Of a stretch of 37,198 nucleotides of DNA, positions 24,950 to 33,360 are shown in pieces. The stretch is from Cohnella sp. WQ 127256. GTDB lineage: Bacteria > Bacillota > Bacilli > Paenibacillales > Paenibacillaceae. The notes beneath the pieces were generated by a model. The model made no database searches and was not told the origin of the DNA. It saw nothing but the letters and a program-made list of their open reading frames with translations. Location of the stretch: positions 1 to 37,198 of the forward strand of contig NZ_JAMZCY010000016.1 of assembly GCF_024519285.1 (NCBI RefSeq), read 5' to 3'. The position numbers and the translations under genes were made by a program. How positions within the stretch are numbered: the stretch's first letter is position 1; each line of letters opens with the position of its first letter.

Positions 24950-26971
24950 TTATCGCTGATTGATTATGCCTGACACTTCAAGAATTAAAGCCACTTTCCC
25001 ATCCCCTAATATGGTGGAGCCTGCGATACCGTTTACTTTGCCAATATAGGAGCCAAGTGACTTAATAACAATCTCCTGATTCCCGATTAGCCCATCCACG
25101 GCTAATGCCAATCTCTTCTCCGCAGAACCGACAATAACGAGCTGGATATGGCTTTTCTCCTCATTTCCTCTGGGCATATTAAAATGATCATGCAGCCAAA
25201 CGATCGGGATTACTTGGTTACGCAATAAAATAACCGATTGTCCTCGTACAGTTTCAATATCGTTCCGTGTTATTCTTACAATCTCCGCGATATTGCTCAT
25301 CGGAATGATGAAGGTTTGATCATTCAATTTCACAAGCAAGCCAATAATTATAGCTAGAGTTAATGGAAGCTTGATCTTGAAGCTAGTCCCTTGACCTAGT
25401 TGGGTCTCAATGTCGATGATGCCATTTAACTTCTCGATATGACTTCTGACAATATCCATACCTACTCCACGCCCCGAAACATCGCTAACCTTGCTGGCCG
25501 TCGAGAAGCCCGGGCGGAATATAAGCTCAATAGCCTCTCTTTCACTTAATAGTGCTTCTTCTTCTGGAGAAATAACACCCTTCTGCAATGCGGAAGTTCT
25601 CATTCTTGCGGGATCAATACCCGCTCCGTCGTCTTCCACGTAGATAACGACCTGATTATCTTCATGCGCCGCTCTAATTTGCAAGGTTCCCTTACGATTC
25701 TTGCCAGACAGCTCCCGTTGAGCTGGACTTTCGATACCATGATCGACTGCATTACGAATTAAATGAATAAGCGGATCTGCAATTTCTTCAATTAAGGTAC
25801 GATCGAGCTCAGTGTCCTTGCCCCCGATAACAAGCTCAATCTCCTTGCCTAGATCTCGTGTGAGATCTCGTACCATTCGCGGAAACCGATTAAACAGCTG
25901 CTCGATCGGAAGCATCCTCGTTTTCATTACACTATCTTGCAAATCAGCTATAATTCGTGAGAGATGATCAGAAATTTGACCAAGCTCATTCACGGATTCT
26001 TCTGTGAACTGTCTCCTTTGTGTACGTTCCACCTGATGAATCCGAGTGTGGTCGATGACAAGCTCTCCGACCAGGTTCATTAGGTGATCCAGACGCTCCA
26101 CACTGACACGAATCGTCTGAGTCTGGGTCTGTGGCTTAACATTAAATACGCTTCCTTGATCCTCAATTACAATTTGCTCCTGAACGTCGCTTTTCCGATC
26201 CGTTGATTCCGTTGATTCTATGGCTCCCATTAAGTCGGTCAATTGGGGCTCTATCTTAACCGCAGTAACTTCCGTTAACTCTGCTACAAGCTCCTGTAGC
26301 TCCTCATGACTTTGACTTCCCGCATATAGAAATTGGAGTTCAAGAGACTCATCACCTAGATCATCGATCCCATCTATGTCAGGCAACGCGTGAAGAACCT
26401 CGCCCCAATGATTGAGATTGGAGTGAATCACATAGAAGCGTGCTCCCCTAATCACACATTCGGGAGATAGCTTCAGACTAATCCAATGCACCTTAAGTCC
26501 ATGATCTTGGCACTCCTGTATTTTTAGCGACTGTTCCAAGCTCAAAGTAGGTAGTTGAGAGAAATCCACGGATTCCCTAACTTCTATTTCCGTTGACAAT
26601 TGAACAAACGACTGAAGATCACCAACACAACTGGATATATCCGTTAACGAACCATCGTTACGAAGAACATCTATCTTCAACTCTTTAAGACAGTCTAACG
26701 ATTGGAAGAGGAGCTCGATAAGCGGGCCCGTAACCGCTATCGCTTTACCTCTTACCTGGTCTAACAAATGCTCCATCTCATGAGTTAAATTTTTCATTTC
26801 CTCATAACCCATAGCTGCCGATGAACCCTTTAGGGTATGTGCAGCACGAAACAAGCTTTGAATGACCCGGTCGGTTTCCCCTTCTTGCTCCAGCTGTAAT
26901 ATAACTTCATCCATCAGCTGTAGCTGCTCCTCGAGTTCTTCAATAAATACCTCTCTATACTCGGATAACAT
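24950..26971 (-). CDS. cheA: chemotaxis histidine kinase CheA
   Basis: The 673-residue kinase shows the full CheA order. P1 (Hpt) has the phospho-acceptor in RAAHTLKGSSAAMGY (His45). A P2-like domain (about 150-245), the response-regulator docking domain, follows. The P3 dimerisation helices (about 285-355, RVSVERLDHLMNLVGELV) are next, then the P4 ATPase (IHLIRNAVDHGIE, VEDDGAGID, GRGVGMDIV) and the P5 CheW-like domain to the end. It would be coupled to the MCP by the CheW encoded 7 bases upstream. The retained P2 domain suggests it phosphorylates a CheY-like protein as well as CheB; no cheY is nearby. Confidence 0.96.
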   Translation of the reverse strand: MLSEYREVFIEELEEQLQLMDEVILQLEQEGETDRVIQSLFRAAHTLKGSSAAMGYEEMKNLTHEMEHLLDQVRGKAIAVTGPLIELLFQSLDCLKELKIDVLRNDGSLTDISSCVGDLQSFVQLSTEIEVRESVDFSQLPTLSLEQSLKIQECQDHGLKVHWISLKLSPECVIRGARFYVIHSNLNHWGEVLHALPDIDGIDDLGDESLELQFLYAGSQSHEELQELVAELTEVTAVKIEPQLTDLMGAIESTESTDRKSDVQEQIVIEDQGSVFNVKPQTQTQTIRVSVERLDHLMNLVGELVIDHTRIHQVERTQRRQFTEESVNELGQISDHLSRIIADLQDSVMKTRMLPIEQLFNRFPRMVRDLTRDLGKEIELVIGGKDTELDRTLIEEIADPLIHLIRNAVDHGIESPAQRELSGKNRKGTLQIRAAHEDNQVVIYVEDDGAGIDPARMRTSALQKGVISPEEEALLSEREAIELIFRPGFSTASKVSDVSGRGVGMDIVRSHIEKLNGIIDIETQLGQGTSFKIKLPLTLAIIIGLLVKLNDQTFIIPMSNIAEIVRITRNDIETVRGQSVILLRNQVIPIVWLHDHFNMPRGNEEKSHIQLVIVGSAEKRLALAVDGLIGNQEIVIKSLGSYIGKVNGIAGSTILGDGKVALILEVSGIINQR

Positions 26972-26978
26972 GGGTCAT

Positions 26979-27413
26979 TCACTCCTCTTCACGAAGCAAT
27001 ACTTCATTAAGCTTTAAGATAGCAACGAGACCATTATCCGTTAGACCGATTCCCACGAAATAGTTGCCGTCTATCCCCCCCACCCGCTCAGGTGGGGCTT
27101 GAATATCTGAGAATGTAGCCACTTTATTAACGCGATCTACAATGATGCCAACCGTATCCTCTTGGTGGTGAACCACGATAATACGAGTCGTTCTCGAGTA
27201 TTCCTGTTGTTCAAAATGAAACAGGTACCGCAGACAAATGACAGGCACAATCTTTCCTCTAAGATTAATGACCCCTTTCACATAGGGTCTGACATTTGGA
27301 ATTTGGGTAATGTCCTGCATCTTAATAATTTCATGAATATCCTGAATTTGAATCGCATATTGTTCCTTCTCGATGACGAATTCAACGTATTGCTCTTTAC
27401 TCGTTGCCTGCAT
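26979..27413 (-). CDS. cheW: chemotaxis coupling protein CheW
   Basis: The 144-residue single-domain scaffold protein joins receptor and CheA. It contains YVEFVIEKEQYAI, IHEIIKMQDITQIPN, VKGVINLRGKIVPVICLR (the conserved NLRG motif) and VDRVNKVATF. The length is standard. It lies between the MCP and CheA genes, 21 bases after the MCP stop, with AAGGGGG ahead of the ATG; its own last codons provide the ribosome binding site of cheA. The small set MCP-CheW-CheA-CheB makes it probable that this CheW serves one dedicated signalling complex. Confidence 0.96.
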   Translation of the reverse strand: MQATSKEQYVEFVIEKEQYAIQIQDIHEIIKMQDITQIPNVRPYVKGVINLRGKIVPVICLRYLFHFEQQEYSRTTRIIVVHHQEDTVGIIVDRVNKVATFSDIQAPPERVGGIDGNYFVGIGLTDNGLVAILKLNEVLLREEE

Positions 27414-27434
27414 AGTCTCACACTACCCCCTTAT

Positions 27435-29285
27435 TTATTTGACTTTGAATATAGAAACCGCCTCATTCATGCCTTCAGCGAGTAATGCAAGAGAATGGGA
27501 CGTTGCTGCCGTTTCCTCTGCTGCAGCAGCTGCCTCTTGACTGGCCGATGAAATACTTTCAATCGATTGCATCACTTCATTCGCTTGCGCAGCTTGCTCC
27601 TCACTCGCAGCGGCAATCTCGCCTACCTTCTGTTCCGTTTCATTAATCATCGCCATAATTTCTTTAAAGGCTTGTCCCGTCTGTTGGGATTGATTAACAC
27701 CAGCCGCTACGGCCGATACACTTTTATGCGTATTTTGCTGCATTCCCTTAATAATGGACGTAATCTGTTTTGTTGCTTCCCCACTTCGTTCGGCAAGCTT
27801 ACGAACCTCATCGGCAACAACCGCGAAGCCTCTACCCTGTTCTCCTGCACGTGCGGCTTCAATAGCAGCGTTTAGCGCGAGCAAATTCGTTTGTTCCGAA
27901 ATATCATTAATTACTTCGATGATATCCCCAATTTTTACAGAGTCTTCTTCTAAGCGTTCCATTTGCGTACTGACCTGAGTCATACTTTCAATAGAATGAT
28001 TGACTCTATCCCCGCCATTATGGGCAATTAATGTCGTTTTAGATGCCAAGATGGCCGCTTCCTCCGCACTCTGCGCGACGGAATTAATCGCTATAGATAA
28101 CTCAGTGAACTGCTCATGCATCAACTGTGATGCCTCCGCTTGCACAGTGCTTCCCTTCGCAACCTCATCCGTTGTTGCTGAGATTTGTTCCGAGGCTGCC
28201 GCGACATTCTGAGAAGTGCTGAGTACCCCACCAATTAATTCTCGTAATTTACGAATCATATGATTGACGGAGGCGGATAAATGTCCGATTTCATCCTGTG
28301 AACGAATGGTGATTTCTTCGGTCAAATCCCCGTCAGCAATTTTTTCCGTGGCACTCATTAATTGTTGTAATGGTCCCATTATCGAACGAATAATTCCATA
28401 GATGATAAGGGCTCCGAGTAAAATGGCAATCGTAATCACAATAATGGCTGTGTATAGAATGCCACGAGTAGCCTGCGTTATTTCCGACATTTCGATGCCG
28501 CCGACGAGTTTCCACCCGGTTAGTTCATTGACTGTGTATACCGCCCTCTTGCTTTTCCCTTCAAACTCATAATCTAATGTGCCTGAAGCAGTCTCGTAGA
28601 ATTTAGATATGATTGCACTGTCGCCTTTTGTACCTGGAGCAATTGTGGGATGAACCAAATAATTCTGATCTTCATCCAGAATTGAGACATAACCATTCGT
28701 ACCGATCTTAATTTGGCTGATCGTTTCGGATAATTTGGATAAATCCAGATTTCCCCCCACCACGCCAGATCCATCGCTAGTTGTTTTAGAAGGGACGACG
28801 ACTACATCTCCACTAGCCGCGGATACGGACGGCTTATTCACGATGGCTGTGCCTTTATGAGCCTTTGCTTGCACGTACCATTCCCTTGCCCTTGGATCAT
28901 AGCCATCTTCCATCTTCTGTTTGGGAGATCGGATCATGAGTCCTCCCTCTGTACCGAAGAAAGCACTTTGAAAGTTTGGATGCACACTCTTATATTGATC
29001 TAGAATCTCTTGAATTTGGGGACTCTCCGCTCCCTCGATGTTAGCTTTATGAAATTGTGTGGAAAGGTAATCCATGTCTGAGATTGCTGAAGAAATAAGA
29101 GCCGTAATCTGATTGTTCGAGATTTCAAGACTTTGCGTTGCGTTATTCATAATCTGCTTCGTTACTGCTGTTGCCGCTTTCTGATAGGAGAACCACCCTA
29201 TTGATATGCAAGGTACAATTAGAATGACGAGGAAGGCAACGATCAGTCGAGCTCTTATGGTTAGCTGTATTTTTCTTCTTAACAT
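27435..29285 (-). CDS. methyl-accepting chemotaxis protein with dCache sensor domain
   Basis: The 616-residue receptor has a first helix (about 11-33) and an extracellular double-Cache domain (about 40-270, containing YDPRAREWY). A second helix (about 275-300), HAMP (about 300-352) and a cytoplasmic signalling domain follow. The hairpin tip EQTNLLALNAAIEAARAGEQGRGFAVVADEVRKLAERS is fully conserved. Downstream of REWY the usual Tyr/Asp of amino-acid-binding dCache domains is not present (SVSAASGD instead), so an amino-acid ligand is not supported. It is the first gene of the operon. GGGAGGA precedes the ATG; I could not identify a SigD or SigA promoter in the 220 bases upstream. Confidence 0.94.
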   Translation of the reverse strand: MLRRKIQLTIRARLIVAFLVILIVPCISIGWFSYQKAATAVTKQIMNNATQSLEISNNQITALISSAISDMDYLSTQFHKANIEGAESPQIQEILDQYKSVHPNFQSAFFGTEGGLMIRSPKQKMEDGYDPRAREWYVQAKAHKGTAIVNKPSVSAASGDVVVVPSKTTSDGSGVVGGNLDLSKLSETISQIKIGTNGYVSILDEDQNYLVHPTIAPGTKGDSAIISKFYETASGTLDYEFEGKSKRAVYTVNELTGWKLVGGIEMSEITQATRGILYTAIIVITIAILLGALIIYGIIRSIMGPLQQLMSATEKIADGDLTEEITIRSQDEIGHLSASVNHMIRKLRELIGGVLSTSQNVAAASEQISATTDEVAKGSTVQAEASQLMHEQFTELSIAINSVAQSAEEAAILASKTTLIAHNGGDRVNHSIESMTQVSTQMERLEEDSVKIGDIIEVINDISEQTNLLALNAAIEAARAGEQGRGFAVVADEVRKLAERSGEATKQITSIIKGMQQNTHKSVSAVAAGVNQSQQTGQAFKEIMAMINETEQKVGEIAAASEEQAAQANEVMQSIESISSASQEAAAAAEETAATSHSLALLAEGMNEAVSIFKVK

Positions 29286-29433
29286 TTTGAATCCTCCCGT
29301 TTCCTATGTTTTATTTCTTATACAATTCTTGGTAACAATGAAAATCATAAACGATAGAAGAACTTTGGTAACCGAAAATGTATGGCGGGATCACGCAAAG
29401 TTTATGCGGTACCTTGCAAATAAACAGTAAATA

Positions 29434-29460
29434 ACCCGTATCACATTATCGTGAACGGGT
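29434..29460 (-). terminator. probable terminator after the ComA-like regulator
   Basis: On the minus strand ACCCGTTCAC pairs with GTGA-T-ACGGGT (10 bp with one bulged base) around a 6-base loop, followed by TATTTACTGTTTATT. It lies 46 bases after the regulator stop and about 150 bases before the MCP start. The tail is imperfect. Confidence 0.55.
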
Positions 29461-29505
29461 CATCCTCTTATGTAAACTATCGTTGTTGGACACTGTCTGA
29501 ATCCT

Positions 29506-30162
29506 CTATTGATTAAAGTCTGTATCCGTCAAAATCCCTAACTGTTTAGCCTTAATCGCTGCTTCTATTCTCGATTTAACATTTAGCTTTTGGAATAGGT
29601 TAGTTAAACCATATTCAAGTGAACGCTGGCTCATCAGTACGATCTCTGCAATTTCCTTATTACTCTTGCCCTTAGCTATTTCTCTCAGAATCTCATATTC
29701 CTTATGACTTATGGCAGAAGCTGCTTTCTCCTCGTTCGACTCCGAGCCCTTGAATGTCGCTCTCTTCAATTGTTTAACTAGCGATAAGGGGAGGATGACT
29801 TCTCCCCGCAATGCACAACGTACAGCCGTGACTAACTGTTCCCTATTTGAGGTTTTGAGAATAAACCCAAATATCCCCGCTTCAATCATCAGATTAAAGT
29901 GGTTGTTAAACTCAAAGCCGGTATAAATTAATATGATCGCATCCGGACTAATTCTAAGCACTTGCTTGGCGAGTTCAATTCCATTGTCCTCACCGATATG
30001 TAGATCAAATAACATCACGTCAAAGGATTGAGTAACAACCATTTCCAGCGCTTTCTCGGCGGAATTAGCGAGATAGACCTGCATGTCCCCTTCCTGTTCA
30101 AGAATCATCTTCGTTCCCTCCATAACGGAGGGATGATCGTCTACCAACAGAATATGAATCAT
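29506..30162 (-). CDS. ComA-like response regulator (NarL/LuxR type)
   Basis: The 218-residue protein has a receiver domain (DDH at 8-10, phospho-acceptor Asp53 in VMLFDLHIG, IYTGFE, ILKTSN) and a LuxR-type helix-turn-helix (about 150-212). It is strikingly like Bacillus ComA by eye: DDHPSVMEGTKMILE at the N-terminus, the YTGFE/AGIFGFILKT stretch, and SQRSLEYGLTNLFQKLNVKSRIEA in the recognition half, where ComA has KRSIEYSLTSIFNKLNVGSR. This is from memory and not an alignment run. It lies 39 bases after a PAS histidine kinase that should phosphorylate it. ComA controls competence and quorum functions in Bacillus; the role here is unknown, and no comQ, comX or typical ComA box was seen. Confidence 0.88.
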   Translation of the reverse strand: MIHILLVDDHPSVMEGTKMILEQEGDMQVYLANSAEKALEMVVTQSFDVMLFDLHIGEDNGIELAKQVLRISPDAIILIYTGFEFNNHFNLMIEAGIFGFILKTSNREQLVTAVRCALRGEVILPLSLVKQLKRATFKGSESNEEKAASAISHKEYEILREIAKGKSNKEIAEIVLMSQRSLEYGLTNLFQKLNVKSRIEAAIKAKQLGILTDTDFNQ

Positions 30163-30201
30163 AAAATGCTACTCCTCTATGAGTATAATATCCTGCTTCC
30201 A

Positions 30202-33123
30202 TTAATGGACAGGTATCGTAATAAAGATCTTCAACCCATTATTCTGCGCCGAGTGGAACTGTATCGTCCCTTCCATACTGCGAACCCGTTCCCTCATCCC
30301 GTAAATACCCATACTTGTAAAACAATCCTCCGTTCCAGTTACATCCATTCCGACCCCATTATCTCCATATTCTAAGCGTATATATTCGCTATCGTTAGAT
30401 AACAAAATACGAACCTCCGTTGCAGACGAATGCTTCGTGGCGTTCGCTAGTAGCTCTTGAACAATTCGATACAGTCCAATGATGAAGTCATCATTCATGA
30501 CACACTCGAAATACTCTGTATCAAATTGAATTTGATAGTTGGCACGTAATTGTGTAAATTCAAACAATGCCTCCAGCGAAGTAATTAATCCCTCTTTCAT
30601 TAACATCGGCGGTCTGAGCTCATTACATGAAATACGTATTTGATAGATCACATCCAACAAACCTTGTGCAATTTGTCCAAGCTTCTCCCTTATATCCCCG
30701 GTAACCTCGTCGTCCTCCAAGAGCAGATCAAGCTTGCGGTACCAGATAATCTGCTCTTGGAGCGCAGCATCATGCAAATCCTGAGCGAGATGCTTCCTCT
30801 CATTCTCAGACAATTTGAATAGGAAGCGGAGCAGCCAAGGTGGAGCGATCTGCCGGGACGCTGTCTGTGCCAGTTCATTCGTTAAGTCTTCTATTAATAA
30901 GAAGTTATCTAGCAGAACACTGACATATCGTGTGATCGTAACAAGCCATACTCTTGTTGATGCAATCTCTAGTGTTATCGGCTTCTCATCTATCTGAAGT
31001 AAATAGCTTTTCCCCTTAAGTTCACCTATTTTCATAGAATAACCTTGTTCCGTCTCCATAATTTCACATAATCGATCGTGATTCTGTTCCACCTCAATAA
31101 AGCTTACCTTTGTAATCTTCAGTACATCTCGTATTTCTTGTAACAGTCGATCCTCCATCAGACTTACCTTCATCACACCAAAGAGATCGTGGGAAAGGCG
31201 GTCCAAGCTTGTCTGAAGGCGATAATATCTTTCCTCGCTCTCTCGAATCATTTGCTCCGTACGCTGTCTTTGCTCTTCTGCTTTCTTACGATCCCGAATA
31301 TCACGAAACAAAGTTATTCCTGCGTTAGCTCCCTTATAGGGAATGGTGCTCGCTATGACTTCAACATCAACTACCTCACCGTCCATACGTAGAATCTGTT
31401 GTTCACTCAGAGGGGAGACACTAGGTTGCTTATAGATACCATCTAACCGCTCAATGACCTCAGCAATATAGTTCGGGGGAATTACCTCAAATATGGATTT
31501 TCCGATTAACTCGCTTAAGCTTGAGACTCCGAATAAGGCTAGACCTGCGAGATTAACATAAATAAACTTATAGCTACTATGGAGGACAATCGCTTCAGGG
31601 GACAATTCAATGAGACGCCGATTAAATTCCTCGCTTTCCAAGAGCGCCCGTTCGGCTTGCTTCCTTGCCGTAATATCATCAAACATAAACTGAATAGATG
31701 AAGAAACCGAATCGTAAATGGAGGTTAAAGAGATATCAATGACTTGATTATCCGATCGAACAATTTGGTATTCACTTGGGGGACAATAACCATTCAACAC
31801 TGTATTTTCTAAATGTTCACTTACATAGTCACGGTATTTCGGGTGGACCCAATCCATAAGATTATTAACACTTGTGTCCCTCTTAAAGCCTAGACCTAAC
31901 ATCTCTGCTCCCGCTGGATTAATATAAGTGATTTCTTCTCCTTTATATATCGCAATCGCAATAGGTGAAAGCTCCACTAATTTACGATAACGTTCTTCAC
32001 TTTCTTGCAGTGCCTTCTCCATTTCCTTTCTAATCGAAATATCTCTAGCAATGGTGTAGACGCCCATAACCTGATTGTCCACATAGATCGGGATATTCTT
32101 CATTTCCCAAGCATAAACCTTCCCATTCTTATGCTGGGATGTCACATTGTATTGCGGTGAATGTCCGTGTAGCGCCTGTTGGAAATGATCAGTCATAAGC
32201 AGTACATCCTGTACTCCGAATGTTTCCATAAGGCAAGGAGTTGCTTGATCATCCAACCATCTCTCTCCTGTGATGTTCTCAGCAGCAGGATTAATAGCCC
32301 GGAGATTACCTAGTGGATCCAATTCGCATACGACATCTGAGTTATATTCAAATAGAGATTTATACCGTTGCTCGCTTCTGTTCAGAGCGTCCTCTATCAT
32401 TTTCCTCGACGTTATATCAGTCGCTGTACCATCAAGCCGTTCCACCAAACCAAATTCATTCTGACTAGGTATGATCCTAACTTGGATCCACCGCGTCTCG
32501 CCATTGGCATGAACAATCCGATATTCGCTGAAATCTGGCTTTCCTTGTCGCACATTTGTTGTTATTTGCTCGGAATAAAATGCATCTTCTTTATGGATAA
32601 TGTCTGTCCAAGCGCGCATGTCCTTAAACCACTCAATCGGATAGCCAGTAATGGTCGTAATAGCATCTGACATGAACAATATTTTCTGCGACGCCATATC
32701 GTAACACCAAACGGACACATCAACGGTCTTCAGCATCGCTTGAAGCGAAATAAACTCAATTTCCAACTGCTTCTGAGCCGATCGTTGCTCTGATAAATCT
32801 AGAATAACCCCATTTATACGTTCAACCTCATCCTCCTGATTCACATCAGGGATCCCTACACTTTGAACCCATCTGAGCTCACCGGAGGGAATGAGAATTC
32901 TGTGCTCAATACTGCTAGCATGACCCTTACATAACTTCTCCATATGTTCATTGAACAAGGAATGATCATCTATATACACGATCTCAAGTAAACGATTGGG
33001 ATTGTCGGATAATGTCTTACTCGTACATCCAAACCTGTTCTTCAAACCGGTCGACATTGTTAGCAGGTTAGCTCGCCTATCCATTGACCATGTATAGGCA
33101 TTCCTATTATCGAATAACTTCAT
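30202..33123 (-). CDS. soluble multi-PAS sensor histidine kinase (HisKA_3 type)
   Basis: The 973-residue protein has no signal peptide and no membrane helix. I count five PAS/PAC repeats from about 1 to 610. Their PAC ends read LDLSEQRSAQKQ, ATDITSRKMIED, ARDISIRKEMEK, FDDITARKQAER and FRDIRDRKKAEE. A linker of about 150 residues (possibly GAF-like) follows. The C-terminal kinase has the HisKA_3 box ERKHLAQDLHDAALQEQI with the phospho-histidine in DLHDAAL, then LNNATKHS-type ELLANATKHSSA, DNGVGMD and MGIYGMRERV. That class (DegS/NarX/ComP) pairs with LuxR-type regulators, and one is encoded 39 bases downstream. The start ATG has AAGGAG 13 bases upstream, a long spacing. Ligands of the PAS domains (oxygen, redox or metabolites) are unknown. 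Confidence 0.92.
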   Translation of the reverse strand: MKLFDNRNAYTWSMDRRANLLTMSTGLKNRFGCTSKTLSDNPNRLLEIVYIDDHSLFNEHMEKLCKGHASSIEHRILIPSGELRWVQSVGIPDVNQEDEVERINGVILDLSEQRSAQKQLEIEFISLQAMLKTVDVSVWCYDMASQKILFMSDAITTITGYPIEWFKDMRAWTDIIHKEDAFYSEQITTNVRQGKPDFSEYRIVHANGETRWIQVRIIPSQNEFGLVERLDGTATDITSRKMIEDALNRSEQRYKSLFEYNSDVVCELDPLGNLRAINPAAENITGERWLDDQATPCLMETFGVQDVLLMTDHFQQALHGHSPQYNVTSQHKNGKVYAWEMKNIPIYVDNQVMGVYTIARDISIRKEMEKALQESEERYRKLVELSPIAIAIYKGEEITYINPAGAEMLGLGFKRDTSVNNLMDWVHPKYRDYVSEHLENTVLNGYCPPSEYQIVRSDNQVIDISLTSIYDSVSSSIQFMFDDITARKQAERALLESEEFNRRLIELSPEAIVLHSSYKFIYVNLAGLALFGVSSLSELIGKSIFEVIPPNYIAEVIERLDGIYKQPSVSPLSEQQILRMDGEVVDVEVIASTIPYKGANAGITLFRDIRDRKKAEEQRQRTEQMIRESEERYYRLQTSLDRLSHDLFGVMKVSLMEDRLLQEIRDVLKITKVSFIEVEQNHDRLCEIMETEQGYSMKIGELKGKSYLLQIDEKPITLEIASTRVWLVTITRYVSVLLDNFLLIEDLTNELAQTASRQIAPPWLLRFLFKLSENERKHLAQDLHDAALQEQIIWYRKLDLLLEDDEVTGDIREKLGQIAQGLLDVIYQIRISCNELRPPMLMKEGLITSLEALFEFTQLRANYQIQFDTEYFECVMNDDFIIGLYRIVQELLANATKHSSATEVRILLSNDSEYIRLEYGDNGVGMDVTGTEDCFTSMGIYGMRERVRSMEGTIQFHSAQNNGLKIFITIPVH

Positions 33124-33247
33124 CGTGCGGTAATCTCTCCTTATCTAAACGAACAGAAACAAAGTCAGGTGCATCATCGAAAATCGGCAACAAGACTAAA
33201 ATGGTAGGAATGGAGGAAACTGACTTACTTCTCTATTTTACACCAGA

Positions 33248-33278
33248 GTTCGAACCCTCGAACACCCTATGATATAAT
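33248..33278 (+). promoter_or_regulatory. extended -10 promoter with operator-like dyad for the lactonase gene
   Basis: TGATATAAT (33270-33278) is a perfect extended -10. The -35 region is occupied by the perfect inverted repeat GTTCGA-ACCC-TCGAAC (33248-33263), which also contains a direct repeat of TCGAAC. The dyad lies between two divergent genes (kinase start 33123, lactonase start 33361). A regulator bound here could control one or both. Confidence 0.65.
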
Positions 33279-33360
33279 ACACAGAAAGGGAATTAGCTAC
33301 CCTTTATTATCAAACCTTTTGAGCCAAACTAAAAATATAAGTCGAACGGAGTCGGATGTA

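Noticed and set aside
29286..29505. SigD promoter for the chemosensory operon
   Set aside because: I looked for TAAA-N15-GCCGATAT on the minus strand and found no convincing match.
33248..33263. LexA (SOS) box
   Set aside because: The site has GAAC followed by another GAAC in the same direction and does not fit the GAAC-N4-GTTC form; the dyad is different.
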